In this document: in pieces, positions 10,067 through 19,561 of the stretch
Layout of the letters: every line of letters begins with the position of its first letter
Numbering within the stretch: the stretch's first letter is position 1
NCBI GenBank assembly: GCA_016987375.1
Contig: PJRA01000272.1
Location: 194,091 to 223,846 of the forward strand
Reading direction: 5' to 3'
DNA length: 29,756 nt
Source of the DNA: Brachionus koreanus
Lineage: Eukaryota; Rotifera; Eurotatoria; Ploima; Brachionidae
Made by a program: the position numbers and the translations under genes
Notes under the pieces: generated by a model
What the model saw: only the letters and a program-made list of their open reading frames with translations
What the model was told of the DNA's origin: nothing
Databases searched by the model: none

Positions 10067-10640
10067 GTTTAGTAAAGTTTAGTTAATATTTTATCAGATT
10101 TTTTGGCTAGGTAGTATTATTTTTTAAATAAGAAAGTTTGATATTTGTGCAAAGATTAAATTACAATGCGTCTATTAAAAAATAAATTTGCAATTTTGCT
10201 TTTTATTATTTAATGTCAATTTACAAAATTTGGGCCAAAAACTTTTTAAAAAGTTTTTTATCTTTTTTTCAAAATTTCAACATAATTTAAATAATGAATT
10301 CGAAATTTTTACAAAAATTTATTAAAACAAAAGTTCAAGCTTAAATTAATTATAAGTGAAAGGCTTCAAATATTTTTTTAAACATTTGACCTTAATTTTG
10401 ATATTTAAAATGTTGCACTTATTTTTAGCATTTTAAATTATGAGAAATAATTTTTTTTTCTGGTTTGAATAAAGAATTTGATTCAATCACATTGATAAAA
10501 AACTTCTTTTAAAGTTTTTTTAAGATTTTTTTGATTTATTGTTTTTTTGAGATATAAATCACAAAATTTAACTCAAAAAATTTTGAAGACAAAAATTTTG
10601 AAATAATTATTTATAATTAATAAAAAATTTTAAAAATTTT
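10067..10640. other. AT-rich upstream spacer
   Basis: The upstream flank of the carboxypeptidase-like gene. It is A/T homopolymer-rich, with no coding pattern and no clear TATA box close to the start codon. Confidence 0.5.
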
Positions 10641-10654
10641 AATATTGCATCCCA

Positions 10655-10870
10655 TAGGATTTGAATGCTTCCTATAGGCTCGACTCACCACTAATTCTGT
10701 ATCATTTGATGCAGAGGTGACTTCATTGGCATTTTGCGATATTAAAGAAGGTTTTTTTTATAATGTTAAATTGGATGACTTCAAATTCAGAACAATAATT
10801 GTTAATATTATCTTAATCATTTTCAGAATCGATTTCTCTAGAATAGATATCTACTTCAGATTCTGATCCA
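10655..10870 (-). other. Coding-like patch, acidic then basic, unassigned
   Basis: The minus strand carries GSESEVDIYSREIDSEND, then stops or shifts and continues as SQNANEVTSASNDTELVV and SRAYRKHSNPMGCNI. Base composition is less AT-rich than the flanks. Acidic serine-rich segments like this occur at the ends of several transposase families, and it adjoins the DDE remnant at 10886-11184. It may be part of the same dead element; I do not recognise it. Confidence 0.3.
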
Positions 10871-10885
10871 TACTGAACCTTTTAG

Positions 10886-11184
10886 TTATCTAAATAATGA
10901 TTCAGCATCAATCGTGTTTTCATAAATGATGCCTAACAAAGTTGTCTCATCGCGATTTGGTTCGACTTCAAAATAGATTTTTCCATTTTCTTTTTCACGC
11001 TCTCCAAGCCCAAATATTCAAACTTGTGAACGTTTTTAAATACTTTCCTAAGTAATAAATTAATTAATTAAATATAGTTTTAATTTATTTAGAATTTATA
11101 GCCATTGTTGTGTTTCACCTTAGTGAATAAAGATTCGTCAAGTTTAACGATCTTTTAGATCAAAACATTTCCACCCAATGGAAA
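10886..11184 (-). pseudogene. ISXO2/Merlin-type DDE transposase remnant
   Basis: The minus strand reads PLGGNVLI-stop-KIVKLDESLFTKVKHNNGYK, corresponding to the family's (I)GGxxxxVEIDESxFxxRKxNxGR block with the first catalytic Asp. After a T-rich gap comes IFGLGEREKENGKIYFEVEP and NRDETTLLGIIYENTI, corresponding to the WVFGxxER...FxxVxxRxxxTLxxII block. Stops and the gap break the frame, and the second Asp and final Glu regions are missing. More distant N-terminal scraps may reach about 11400. Merlin elements are the eukaryotic relatives of bacterial IS1016/ISXO2 transposases. Confidence 0.65.
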
Positions 11185-11189
11185 GATTG

Positions 11190-11725
11190 CTTAGAAATAT
11201 ATGATTCATTTAATAATAAGTGTCTTATTTAAAAGCAAATGATTTTCCAATGCTAATTAGAATGAAAAAGAAAGGAAGATTGATGAAACTAAATCCTAAT
11301 TAATAAACTTTTCTCACAGAATCAACCAAAAGAATTGACTAGATTTTTCTCAAAAATCTTTTTTTTTTTATGCTCTATATTTTCATCAGGTACCGTTCAT
11401 CAGATTTTCAAAAATATAATTTTAATTTAAGATATTTTCTTTTTTAACAAACTCAGAAAGAAGTAGGCGGATATGATTAATTTTTTAAAATTTATATGAG
11501 AATTAAAAAAGTGTCAAAGATTCACCGGTCCTTTGAGTGCTTAAACTGTAATTTTTCTTATTTTTCGATTTTCTCAGATCCAATTTAGCCTTTTGTAGCA
11601 ATATTTAGTTTAATTTTGTTACTTTTTTTCTACATATTTTGAAATTAATTAAAAATTATGAAATTTTTTCATCATATTTTATTCAAATATTCGCTGAAAA
11701 AATCTAAAAAGTAAGAATTAAATGT
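11190..11725. other. Spacer upstream of the RBR ligase
   Basis: Mostly AT-rich. Weak reading-frame scraps on the minus strand up to about 11400 may be further N-terminal Merlin debris. It probably includes the promoter of the plus-strand gene starting at 11731; no clear TATA box stands out. Confidence 0.4.
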
Positions 11726-11730
11726 GAAAT

Positions 11731-13020
11731 ATGGATGATAAATCATTTCAAAATGATGAGATTTTAGCATTAAAGAGTATTTATGAAGAAGATGACATTC
11801 TTGTGTTTGATGATCAAACTCGCTCGGGAAAATTTTACATAAAAATAAGTAATAATGAATCGACACCTTTTAACTTGTATTTTCCTGATGAAAGCATTCA
11901 AGTAAAACTATCGTATCTTACACCGATAATTTTAGAATTTTATTTTCCCGATAACTATCCTTCCATCTATGCACCTCAATTTAAACTTTTCTGTTTATGG
12001 TTAAATGAAGACAATCTATCACGACTATGCAATAAACTTGATGATTTGTGGGAACAAAACGTTCATATTCCAATTTTGTTTACATGGATATCATTTTTGC
12101 AGGATGAAATTTTCGACTTTCTATCATTAGATCCTCAAAATTTAAAAATTCAAGCTAGTAGATCAAAAGATGTAGACCCTCGAGTCTCAAGTTCAGTGTG
12201 TAGATCGAATTTAATGGTAGATTACGATCTAGATCAGCAAAATCTTAAGTTTCAGAAAACGTATTTTTCTTGTCAAGTATGCTTTGAAGATAAAATTGGT
12301 AAAGATTGTATCAAATTTAAAAAATGTGACCATGTTTTTTGCAATGAATGTATGCGGGGCTATTTTGAATCGTTAATTAACGATGGCAATGTGCATAAAT
12401 TAAGCTGCCCTCAGGAAAACTGTGAGTCTCTTGCAATCCCAGCACAAGTGTTAAGTTTGGTTGGAATCGAACTGTTTAACAGATATGACGCTATGTTGCT
12501 AAGAGATGCGTTAAATAGCATGACAGACATTGTTTATTGTCCTCGGGCTAATTGCCAGTGTGCTGTGATTCCCGAGGACACCACTTTATGTAGATGTCCT
12601 GACTGCAAAAACGTTTTTTGTGCTGTTTGTCGTCAAGCATATCATGGTATAGAACCTTGCAAATTGACAAGCAATCAGCTTGGAGAAATTATCGAATTAT
12701 ATAAAAATGGAGATGAAGAAATTAAAGCTCAGCTAGCGAGAAAATATAGTGAAAAACGAATTAGAATTGCAATTGAAGAGAATTCAAGTTTGAATTTGAT
12801 TGAGAGCACCTCGAAAAGGTGTCCAAAGTGTAGAAGTTGGTTGCATAAGATTGACGGATGCAATAAAATGACTTGCTTAAAGTGTCAATGCCATTTTTGC
12901 TGGTTGTGTATGAACATGCTGAACAAGTTGGATCCTTATTCACATTTCAATGATTCTAATTCAAAATGTTTTGATAAATTGTTTGAAGGTATTGAAGAAG
13001 ATGAAGTTGATGATGATTAA
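11731..13020 (+). CDS. RNF14: RNF14-type RBR E3 ubiquitin-protein ligase, single exon
   Basis: 429 residues, uninterrupted. The N-terminal RWD domain (about 5-130) begins NDEILALKSIYEEDD and contains the typical YPSIYAPQF. RING1 starts at C181 (CQVCFED...KKCDHVFCNEC). The IBR starts near C270 (YCPRANCQC ... VFCAVCRQAYHG). RING2 starts near C364 (KRCPKCRSWLHKIDGCNKMTC), with predicted catalytic C377. The GCNKMTC form and the trailing PYSHFNDSNSKCFDKLF match RNF14 rather than parkin or ariadne proteins. RBR ligases take ubiquitin from an E2 onto the RING2 cysteine before passing it to substrate; RNF14 is linked to clearance of stalled translation complexes. All zinc ligands appear present. The product should be active and cytosolic/nuclear. 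The acidic C-terminus (EGIEEDEVDDD) also fits. AATAAA lies about 75 nt past the stop. Confidence 0.95.
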   Translation: MDDKSFQNDEILALKSIYEEDDILVFDDQTRSGKFYIKISNNESTPFNLYFPDESIQVKLSYLTPIILEFYFPDNYPSIYAPQFKLFCLWLNEDNLSRLCNKLDDLWEQNVHIPILFTWISFLQDEIFDFLSLDPQNLKIQASRSKDVDPRVSSSVCRSNLMVDYDLDQQNLKFQKTYFSCQVCFEDKIGKDCIKFKKCDHVFCNECMRGYFESLINDGNVHKLSCPQENCESLAIPAQVLSLVGIELFNRYDAMLLRDALNSMTDIVYCPRANCQCAVIPEDTTLCRCPDCKNVFCAVCRQAYHGIEPCKLTSNQLGEIIELYKNGDEEIKAQLARKYSEKRIRIAIEENSSLNLIESTSKRCPKCRSWLHKIDGCNKMTCLKCQCHFCWLCMNMLNKLDPYSHFNDSNSKCFDKLFEGIEEDEVDDD

Positions 13021-13093
13021 TTTTTTAGTCTACTATTTTTATTAGAATTAAATTTAAAGCTTTTAGTTTTTCTTAAGATTATTAGTTAATTTA

Positions 13094-13099
13094 AATAAA
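13094..13099 (+). terminator. Polyadenylation signal AATAAA
   Basis: AATAAA 74 nt after the stop of the RBR ligase gene. Confidence 0.45.
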
Positions 13100-13119
13100 T
13101 CAGTTTTTAAATATATTTT

Positions 13120-13386
13120 TTGTTAAATTTTAATCAAAATATTTTGTCTTTTAAAAAATCACTAAAAATAGAAAAATACCATAAAGACCTTAAATTATAT
13201 TCATTCATATTTATAAGATTTACAGATTTCTTGCTTGGTAGATTATTTGTTTATTTTCCGATAGAGGAACAAGAATCATTTGAGATAAATGATGATTACA
13301 TGGATAAGTTTTGGCTCACTCACTCAATTGTATTAGAGTGGGAAGGGATTGTAATTTTGAGACCAATTTCTGCTTTATTTTATTAA
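13120..13386 (+). other. Open frame of unknown nature downstream of RNF14
   Basis: 88 codons open from a TTG. The second half (EEQESFEINDDYMDKFWLTH, LEWEGIVILRPISALFY) has a protein-like composition unlike a random AT-rich frame. There is no ATG near the start and no domain I recognise. It could be an exon, gene debris or a chance frame. Confidence 0.2.
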
Positions 13387-13611
13387 ATAAAGATAAAAAA
13401 AAAAGGGAAAAAGCTTTTAACTAATAAAAAAATCTTTTTAATATAAACAAAATTTTATTTATTTTAGTGTAAAAAAAATTATTATAGCATTAAATTTGAA
13501 CTATAGAATAAAAATATATCTCTTAGAATAGTTTCATACATATCATTAAAGAATAAGAAATAATAATAAAAGTATAAAAAAAAATCAATCAAATTTAAAA
13601 GCGATTCTTAC

Positions 13612-13855
13612 CTTTGGTGGAACTTAGTTTCTTTTTTGCTTGTTTATTTAAATCAACTTCCTCATCGTCAACTTTAATTTTTCCTGGACGTCCATGACCT
13701 CTTTTTTCCATTGGCTCAATCACATTCATTTTTGATTTCGATACATCAACCTGTGTTTAAACAACATCGGGTTTGTTCACAAAATTTTGACGACGACAAC
13801 TGCTAGATCTCTTTTTATTTCCTGACCGAAGCCTAATTACAAATTTTGTTGGCAT
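13612..13855 (-). pseudogene. AT-hook-like first exon with internal stop, strong splice donor
   Basis: The minus-strand ATG at 13855 opens MPTKFVIRLRSGNKKRSSS, runs to an in-frame TAA at 13757-13759, and continues in the same frame through MEKRGHGRPGKIKVDDEEVD and QAKKKLSS. It ends at an excellent donor, AAG|GTAAGA (13612/13611). The basic GRP core flanked by Lys/Arg resembles an AT-hook. The single stop in an otherwise coherent frame suggests a recent nonsense change. The next exon would lie below 13611 but I see none. It directly follows the debris at 13880-14345 and may belong to the same mobile element. Confidence 0.45.
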
Positions 13856-13879
13856 CGCTTAGAGAGAAGCAAAACGATT

Positions 13880-14345
13880 CACTTGCTTTATGCAAATGAG
13901 AACACATCGCGTAGGCTAAATATCATCTACAAGTGCAAGTTTTTTTATGGTCGATTGTATGAAGCAAAATGCTTGGTTAGGTTCATAATGCTTATTTGAT
14001 TGATATATCAAATTTTTTTGAGTCAAAACTCTTTCCTTATTTTCAACTCTTTTTATATCACGATTGATTTGATAAATAATTAGAATCACTAATTCAAAAT
14101 AGTCAGTTCGTAGACTTGGCCTGCTTCATTTGTTTTTGAAAGTTTTTTTAGAAATTTTTTTTATTGTTTCACAGACATGCGTTGTTATTTATTTAGATTT
14201 TGAAATAACTTCGAAAATGAAATAACAATCGTTTGTTTATATTCTAGGAAATAACTTACTTCCATCAATGAATATATTGAGAGAAGATGAGACCTTAATA
14301 TTTCAGTCAATGTCCCCTGTCATCGTTCTGAAATAGTAAAGGAAT
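13880..14345 (-). pseudogene. Decayed protein-coding remnant, family unknown
   Basis: One minus-strand frame reads NIKVSSSLNIFIDGSKLFPR, FIFEVISKSK, then RPSLRTDYFELVILIIYQIN and QKNLIYQSNKHYEPNQAFCF through IKKLALVDDI. It is broken only by scattered TAA/TGA stops. The long shared frame and lower A/T bias show former coding sequence. I recognise no domain. Together with the AT-hook-like exon it looks like a multi-exon or transposon protein that died recently. Confidence 0.4.
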
Positions 14346-14474
14346 AGTTCCAAGAGTAAAACCTTGAGCATACCTGGTTTGCTTGAGGGACTCTATCAAT
14401 TAATCAGGTCCATTCAAAAAAAGACACTCTTTGACTTAAATAGAATTAAACTAAAAAAATCGAAATATATTATT

Positions 14475-14480
14475 TTTATT
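14475..14480 (-). terminator. Polyadenylation signal AATAAA
   Basis: AATAAA on the minus strand, 27 nt past the stop of the chitin-binding gene. Confidence 0.5.
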
Positions 14481-14507
14481 ATCAAAGGTTTAAAATTATT
14501 ATTTAAA

Positions 14508-14981
14508 TTAGAAATAATTCAAAAAATTATTATTCAGACAACCAAACGGCTTATTTCTGACAAATTCGCATCGTCGACTTTGATCATCGAAAAAGACAAA
14601 TTCACCAACAAATGGACATGAGTAAGTTTTTCGTTGTTGTCCATAAACACAAGCATGAAAAACATCACAAAAAAAGGTATCTCTGTAATGTCCAGTAGGC
14701 TTATTAGCACAATTGAAATTGAGTCCCCCAATTAAGTTTTCTACAATAATTTGGCCAGTAGGTGTCATTGTTTTTTGTTGAATGGCATAAGGAACTGAGG
14801 GCAAATAAGCCAATATAGAACCTGGTTGACTAAATGCTGATTGAGCCATAAAATTGGAATTTTTCTGTAGATTAGTTTTATTTTGAACCGAATTAAAATT
14901 ATAGGGATAATTGTTTAAATATTGACTTGGAAAAGTCAAAACCGATTTGATCAAAATCAAGCAGATTACTATCTTGTTCAT
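14508..14981 (-). CDS. Secreted protein with one CBM14 (peritrophin-A) chitin-binding domain
   Basis: 157 residues from ATG at 14981 in one exon. Residues 1-16 (MNKIVICLILIKSVLT) are a signal peptide. Residues 17-85 are low in structure, rich in Asn, Gln and Ser. A six-cysteine CBM14 domain follows with C91, C105, C111, C122, C138 and C148 and spacing 13/5/10/15/9. The aromatic core (YRDTFFCDVFHACVYG, SCPFVGEFVFF) is typical. CBM14 domains bind chitin in cuticle, peritrophic matrix or egg coats, so an extracellular structural role is likely. A TATA box lies 41 nt upstream of the ATG and AATAAA 27 nt past the stop, so it appears to be a complete compact gene. Overlapping plus-strand frames are shadows. 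Confidence 0.88.
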   Translation of the reverse strand: MNKIVICLILIKSVLTFPSQYLNNYPYNFNSVQNKTNLQKNSNFMAQSAFSQPGSILAYLPSVPYAIQQKTMTPTGQIIVENLIGGLNFNCANKPTGHYRDTFFCDVFHACVYGQQRKTYSCPFVGEFVFFDDQSRRCEFVRNKPFGCLNNNFLNYF

Positions 14982-15406
14982 ATTTGTATTTTCTTTTGTA
15001 ATTTTAAGAAAAAAAATAAGTCTTTTTATAGAAGGATGGATTTTGGAGCTTAAAATTGTTTAAATTATAAAGATATATAAGATACTCATTTAATCACATA
15101 AATAATTATTGTTCAGTTTTATTAGATTAAGAAAATATTATTTTTTTGAACAAATCACGAATACGATAAATTTTTAAATGAACTAACAAATTTTCAACTA
15201 CGACTTGTGTCTATATTTTCTGTTTTGATTTCAAAGCTATGAATTTGTTTTTAAAGAATTTTTACTTAAAAGCTTGAATCAACAATAGTTTAATATTCCT
15301 AAAAAAAATTCTGGGCGTCTAAAATTAAATAAATTTTTATTTTACTGATTATTAAGAATTTAAGATTCAAATTTTAGCGTAATTTTATTGCCAAATTATT
15401 TTTTTA
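14982..15406. other. Promoter region and AT-rich spacer
   Basis: The upstream flank of the chitin-binding gene with its TATA box; the rest shows no coding pattern. Confidence 0.5.
15022..15030 (-). promoter_or_regulatory. TATA box (TATAAAAAG) of the chitin-binding gene
   Basis: TATAAAAAG on the minus strand, 41-49 nt before the ATG. It implies a transcription start about 15-20 nt upstream of the start codon. It stands out by its perfect core and position. Confidence 0.55.
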
Positions 15407-15646
15407 ATGTTCATGGTAACTGTAAAGAGTTTGATCAGAAAAATACCTCGTTTTGTAAACAACTTGGAGGAAAAGACTCATATTGTCGTTACGGATTATA
15501 GTATAAAGACCTCAATTGAAAAATTTAATCATCTAATTATGGATATAAATCCTGGTCTGGTTATTTCAGTAAAATTTGTTGTTTCCGATATCCAATTTAA
15601 AATTGAATTAACCTTTAACTACTCAAATTTTTTAATTTTTATATAA
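15407..15646 (+). other. Open frame, 79 codons, unknown
   Basis: It starts with ATG and reads TVKSLIRKIPRFVNNLEEKT, IVVTDYSIKTSIEKFNHL and INPGLVISVKFVVSD. The composition is protein-like in the first 60 residues and then drifts to an AT-driven NYSNFLIFI tail. I recognise no family. It could be an exon whose donor was missed, or debris. Confidence 0.25.
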
Positions 15647-16956
15647 TATTAAATGACATCCTGAAGATGGATTTGATTACATTTATATTCAATTTTATTT
15701 TTTAATTTTTTCAAGAAATATTATTCTTTTCAATGTAATTTAATTTAAAAATATATAAATTAATTAAATAAACTTGAATTTTTACTCACATAATTGGCAT
15801 TTGTTCAAACCGATGACAATTTATAAACTATTTTTATACATTTTTAATTTACTAATAAAGATGTGAAATTTTTTTTGTCTTTATATTTTTATTCAATTCC
15901 AATTAATATTTTTCAATAAAGTTTAATAATAAAAACAATCAAAAAATTAAAAATTAAATTAAACCATAAAGTTCTTTTTCATTTATTTTTCTAGAATACT
16001 CAATGTAAATATAGCGGTTCTAATAAAATTGTAGCTATTATGCCGGGGACCACCTTATTATTCGATTGAATTAAAACTTCTAAAATTGACTAAATATATA
16101 AAAGATATTTAGTTCAAGAAAATTAAAAATAAGAAAAAAAATATTTTTGTCCTCGCAGCCATCAAGACAGGCAACATCAACTAATGGTGCTTTTTTGGAC
16201 ACAATGACTTATCTTAAATTGATTTTGATTTACTAAAGCAAACAAAAATTTTTTGACTACAAATAGCTTTAGAGCTTTGAGCAGACAAAATCATAAATTA
16301 AATAAAAAATTTCCAGAAACATGATAATTTAGTAAATAAAAATATTTGAAAAAGTTAAATTAACTTATTGACTTGAGTGAAAATTCTATGCCTCAAAATT
16401 TCAATTCCCTTAATTAGAAATATAAATTTAAACTTATTTTATGATTGTTCTTTTGTTTAGCAAACAAGAATCTGAATATCTTGACACTTATCTTCTAAAG
16501 ACGATAATTCTAATTAATCAATCTAGAAAAAATGTTCAATTTTATATTGAACAATCAAAAATTATTTCAATAAATATTTGATCTAACATACACAAAAATC
16601 ATATAAATTTTTTCCTATTCACAGTGCATCTAAATTCATTTATTGTTCTAAAAAATTCAATCTAAGTATTTAAGCCCGTCATTAGTTAATAAATAATCTA
16701 AATTTTAATTAATCAAGCAAACACACAGTGTGCCAATTAATTTAATTTTTTTGCTAAGTTGGCCAGAAAAAATAATTGCAAAGTTTTTTAATTTCTGAGT
16801 TTAGAAAGACGGAAAATCAATTATTGGTGACAATTTGAGCATTAAATATCTGATTTGCAAAATATTTAATTTAATTTTTGATAAAATTTCATCTCGCTGA
16901 TAGTTTACAGTTATAAGAAATCTAATCTTTTTATTGGGTTCAGTATATTTTTCACA
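15647..16956. other. Long spacer upstream of the homeobox gene
   Basis: AT-rich. It contains the 17-bp repeat at 16013-16029 followed by a GC-richer tail (TATGCCGGGGACCACC) near 16036-16053. A small coding-like patch at about 16158-16245 reads SSQPSRQATSTNGAFLDTM on the plus strand. The last few hundred bases presumably hold the homeobox gene's promoter; no single site can be singled out because TAAT cores are everywhere. Confidence 0.4.
16013..16029 (+). repeat. Dispersed 17-bp repeat, second copy
   Basis: AGCGGTTCTAATAAAAT, identical to 4437-4453. Sequence on either side differs apart from one or two bases. It may be the terminus of a short inverted-repeat transposon family. Confidence 0.4.
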
Positions 16957-17496
16957 ATGTCTGAATATCAATTTAATTCGACCTCGGAATATTACTATTA
17001 CTATCCTTCAAACCAAAATTACAATTATTATTCGTGTTTTGATCAGAGTGGATACACCAAATTTCCAGATGTAAACGAATATCAAGCTTTGTCTTATAAT
17101 TCAAGTTTAAATGATTCATCTAGTTCCAATTCCAGCATTGTGGAAAAGCGAAAACAAAGACGCGTTAGAACTACATTTTCTAGCTCACAATTAAAAGAGT
17201 TGGAAAAATCATTCAGCGAAACTCATTATCCCGATATTTATACTAGAGAAGAGATAGCAATTCGTATTGATTTGACTGAAGCCAGAGTTCAGGTTTGGTT
17301 TCAAAATAGAAGAGCTAAATTCCGTAAACATGAAAAACAAAGTAAAAACATCAAAAAAAAAGTGAAAAGTCAAAATAATAAATGGCTAGTTCCAAGTAAT
17401 TTAATAAATTCATCGGCTCCTTTATCAGTATCTTCTTCTATTGTCTTTACTAGCACACCAACTGTATCTCCAACTCAAATTGTAAACAACAAGTAA
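16957..17496 (+). CDS. Phox2: Phox2-type paired-like homeodomain transcription factor, single exon
   Basis: 179 residues from ATG at 16957. The N-terminus is Tyr/Asn/Ser-rich ([16 protein letters not shown]). The homeodomain spans about residues 67-126. Its flank and start ([20 protein letters not shown]), the [10 protein letters not shown] and [20 protein letters not shown] segments and Gln at homeodomain position 50 match Phox2a/2b almost residue for residue. There is no paired box, as in Phox2. The C-terminus is short (a Lys-rich run then Ser/Thr/Pro) and lacks the polyalanine tracts of vertebrate PHOX2B (314 residues). Phox2 proteins bind TAAT palindromes and specify visceral motor, sympathetic and noradrenergic neurons in other bilaterians; a neural role is inferred. 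No intron interrupts the homeobox. AATAAA lies 58 nt past the stop. Confidence 0.93.
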   Translation: MSEYQFNSTSEYYYYYPSNQNYNYYSCFDQSGYTKFPDVNEYQALSYNSSLNDSSSSNSSIVEKRKQRRVRTTFSSSQLKELEKSFSETHYPDIYTREEIAIRIDLTEARVQVWFQNRRAKFRKHEKQSKNIKKKVKSQNNKWLVPSNLINSSAPLSVSSSIVFTSTPTVSPTQIVNNK

Positions 17497-18152
17497 TATT
17501 TTTGAACAATTTTATTTTTTATAACTAAAGACATTATTGAAATTTTTTTTATACAATAAAATTTTAAGTTGCAAAATTTTATTTGTTTCAAAATTATTTG
17601 TAGCAAATTAGTTTGAAATAAAATATTGGAAAAATAATTCAACTTATAGAAATAATGACCAACAAGTGATCTTATCTTTAATTATGATTATTCTTGAAAA
17701 GTTTCTTGAAAAAATATTAAATTTTTAATTCTAAAAAATTGAATTAAAAATTTTTCTAATTTCAATCAAACTTGGTTGAAAATGGAAATTCCATTAATAA
17801 GTTTATGTATCTTGAACACTGCTTGTCTTATAAATTTCTTTCTTTTATTAAGAAGAAAAAATCATTGTTATCAACAAAATCAACAATTATATAATTTGAC
17901 CGAATCTTGATGAGTAATATTGAAGATTTCAACTTTTTTCCGTAAACTTAATGCTAAAATATAAATAAATTGGCAAAATTTGTGGTTTCTCTTATTTAGA
18001 ACAAGAAAAAATACAAGATTATTCGGTAATATGTAATATTAGGAAAATAAAATGGATGACCATAAAATTTTAAATCAAAATACAATAGAGTTATCAAATT
18101 TATTAATTTAAAACATAAAAGTTATCGACTATTAATAATAAAGCTAAAATAT
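17497..18152. other. Convergent 3' spacer
   Basis: Separates the converging homeobox and PLAC8 genes. It contains an AATAAA for the first; no reading frame is supported. Confidence 0.5.
17555..17560 (+). terminator. Polyadenylation signal AATAAA
   Basis: AATAAA 58 nt after the homeobox gene's stop codon. Confidence 0.5.
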
Positions 18153-18567
18153 TTAATCATTGAATTCTCTTCTTATTTGAATAATTGCACAACACGGACA
18201 TACTAAAATTAATAAATTAGTTTATTTTCTTTTAGTTTAAAATAAGGAGCTTACGATAGGATACACATAGATCTGCACAGCAGCCACCTTCAATGCCTCT
18301 TTTACCACGAACTGAGTGTCTAAGACAGCAGAGCGTAAATGGAAAAAGAAAACAGTGAATGCATGACATTAGAGTGCCTTCACCAGCGTCTTGTGAAGCG
18401 CAGTATGAGTAACAGTTTGGACAAAAATAAGCACATAAGCAGTCTGAACAATTGTCACAGCATCCGAAAAGACTGTGCCTAAAATCTCCAGCATTTGGTT
18501 GATGATAAACTCTAAAAGAAAAATATGAATACTAACAACGATAATTATCTTTTACTTACACAGCCAT
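18153..18567 (-). CDS. PLAC8-family cysteine-rich protein, three exons
   Basis: Complement exons 18560..18567, 18255..18511 and 18153..18202, with introns of 48 and 52 nt. The total is 315 nt, 104 residues plus TAA. The first exon is only ATG GCT GT before GTAAGT. The second encodes NAGDFRHSLFGCCDNCSDCL, CAYFCPNCYSYC, a hydrophobic CIHCFLFPFTLCCL and RGKRGIEGGCCADLC. The third encodes CPCCAIIQIRREFND. The HSLFGCCDDCxxC opening, CCxxCxxLQxRRE close and about 105-residue length are diagnostic of PLAC8/cornifelin proteins. These are membrane-associated and include plant FCR/CNR size and cadmium-resistance proteins; animal roles vary. Splice phases (2 then 1) fit exactly. Because of the tiny exons this gene has no long frame beginning with ATG. 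Confidence 0.9.
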
Positions 18568-19400
18568 TTTTATTTTTGTTTATGATTTTCTTTTTTATTA
18601 TTTGAAATAATATCCTATAACAAAAATTTTCGTTGCTTTTAAATCTTAATATTGCAAAATTATTTTTATTTATGTGAATCACTAATTATAAGCAAAAAAA
18701 ACTGGTTATATAGGCCAATATTAAATTTTTTTATAATAGTCGTGTTAATTATGAATAAAATATTCTGCTTATCAGAAATGGAATGAGTTCCGTTGATAAT
18801 TTTGGGCCTAATTCTTCATTTATCTCAGAGAAAAACTAATGAGCAAATAAAAATTTATAAAAGTATGTTATTATGATATCATGTATTTATTATTAAACTT
18901 GAAATTTACTTTTTTTTTAAACTAAATTTAACTTAACTTATCTCTTACCAGTAAAACATTATATACAAAGTTATAAAGTCTAATATAGTTAATCACTCAA
19001 ATAGACAAACATTAAAATCTTGATGAGTTGATAAATATTTATATTTTTGTTTTTTTTTCATACTTTGTTCTATTTGAAAATGAATTGAAGATTAAAATCC
19101 AGACATTTATTAATTAATGATATCAAAATGCAACCATGCAGAAAGTCAATTATCCTAAAAGATATGACCACTCATCCAATTCAAAAGTTTAAGATTTAAA
19201 ATTGAGACATAAAATTTTGCATTTTTTTAATGCTTGAATATTTGTGATTTTTGTATTTTGAAATTCTAAAACCTTATAATATGTTAAAATATACAAAATT
19301 TAATAATCTTCAAAATTTCTAAATCTTGACTTATTTAATTTAAATAATTCTATAAAATGAAAACTTCAAATGAAAATTTTAACAATTGAAAATGCTAATG
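18568..19400. other. AT-rich spacer, no gene seen
   Basis: Holds the upstream flank of the PLAC8 gene; no coding or RNA-gene pattern recognised. Confidence 0.5.
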
Positions 19401-19404
19401 CTAC

Positions 19405-19497
19405 GCAGAGTTGTTCAAAAGTCATAAATTCAAAATTTATTGAATTTGAAAAGACTTTAAAATGATTTTTTTTTATTGACTTTTGCACAAGTATAAT
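19405..19497. repeat. Inverted mariner-like terminal repeats, short MITE-like unit
   Basis: GTTGTTCAAAAGTCATAAA at about 19411-19429 and, inverted at about 19478-19497, CTTGTGCAAAAGTCAATAA. Both resemble mariner terminal repeats (GTTGxxCAAAAGT). They face each other across about 50 bp and lie just upstream of a mariner transposase remnant. Confidence 0.4.
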
Positions 19498-19561
19498 GTT
19501 ACGTCAATATTGAAATAATGGCCTTTATAATAAATAATGGAAGGTGATATGCTTTTAAACT

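Noticed and set aside
13120..13386. Treating the frame after RNF14 as a confident gene
   Set aside because: It has no ATG, no domain and no splice context; kept only as a low-confidence entry.
16501..16520. TAATTCTAATTA as a Phox2 autoregulatory site
   Set aside because: TAAT/ATTA pairs are expected often by chance in such AT-rich DNA and the spacing differs from the usual P2/P3 sites.
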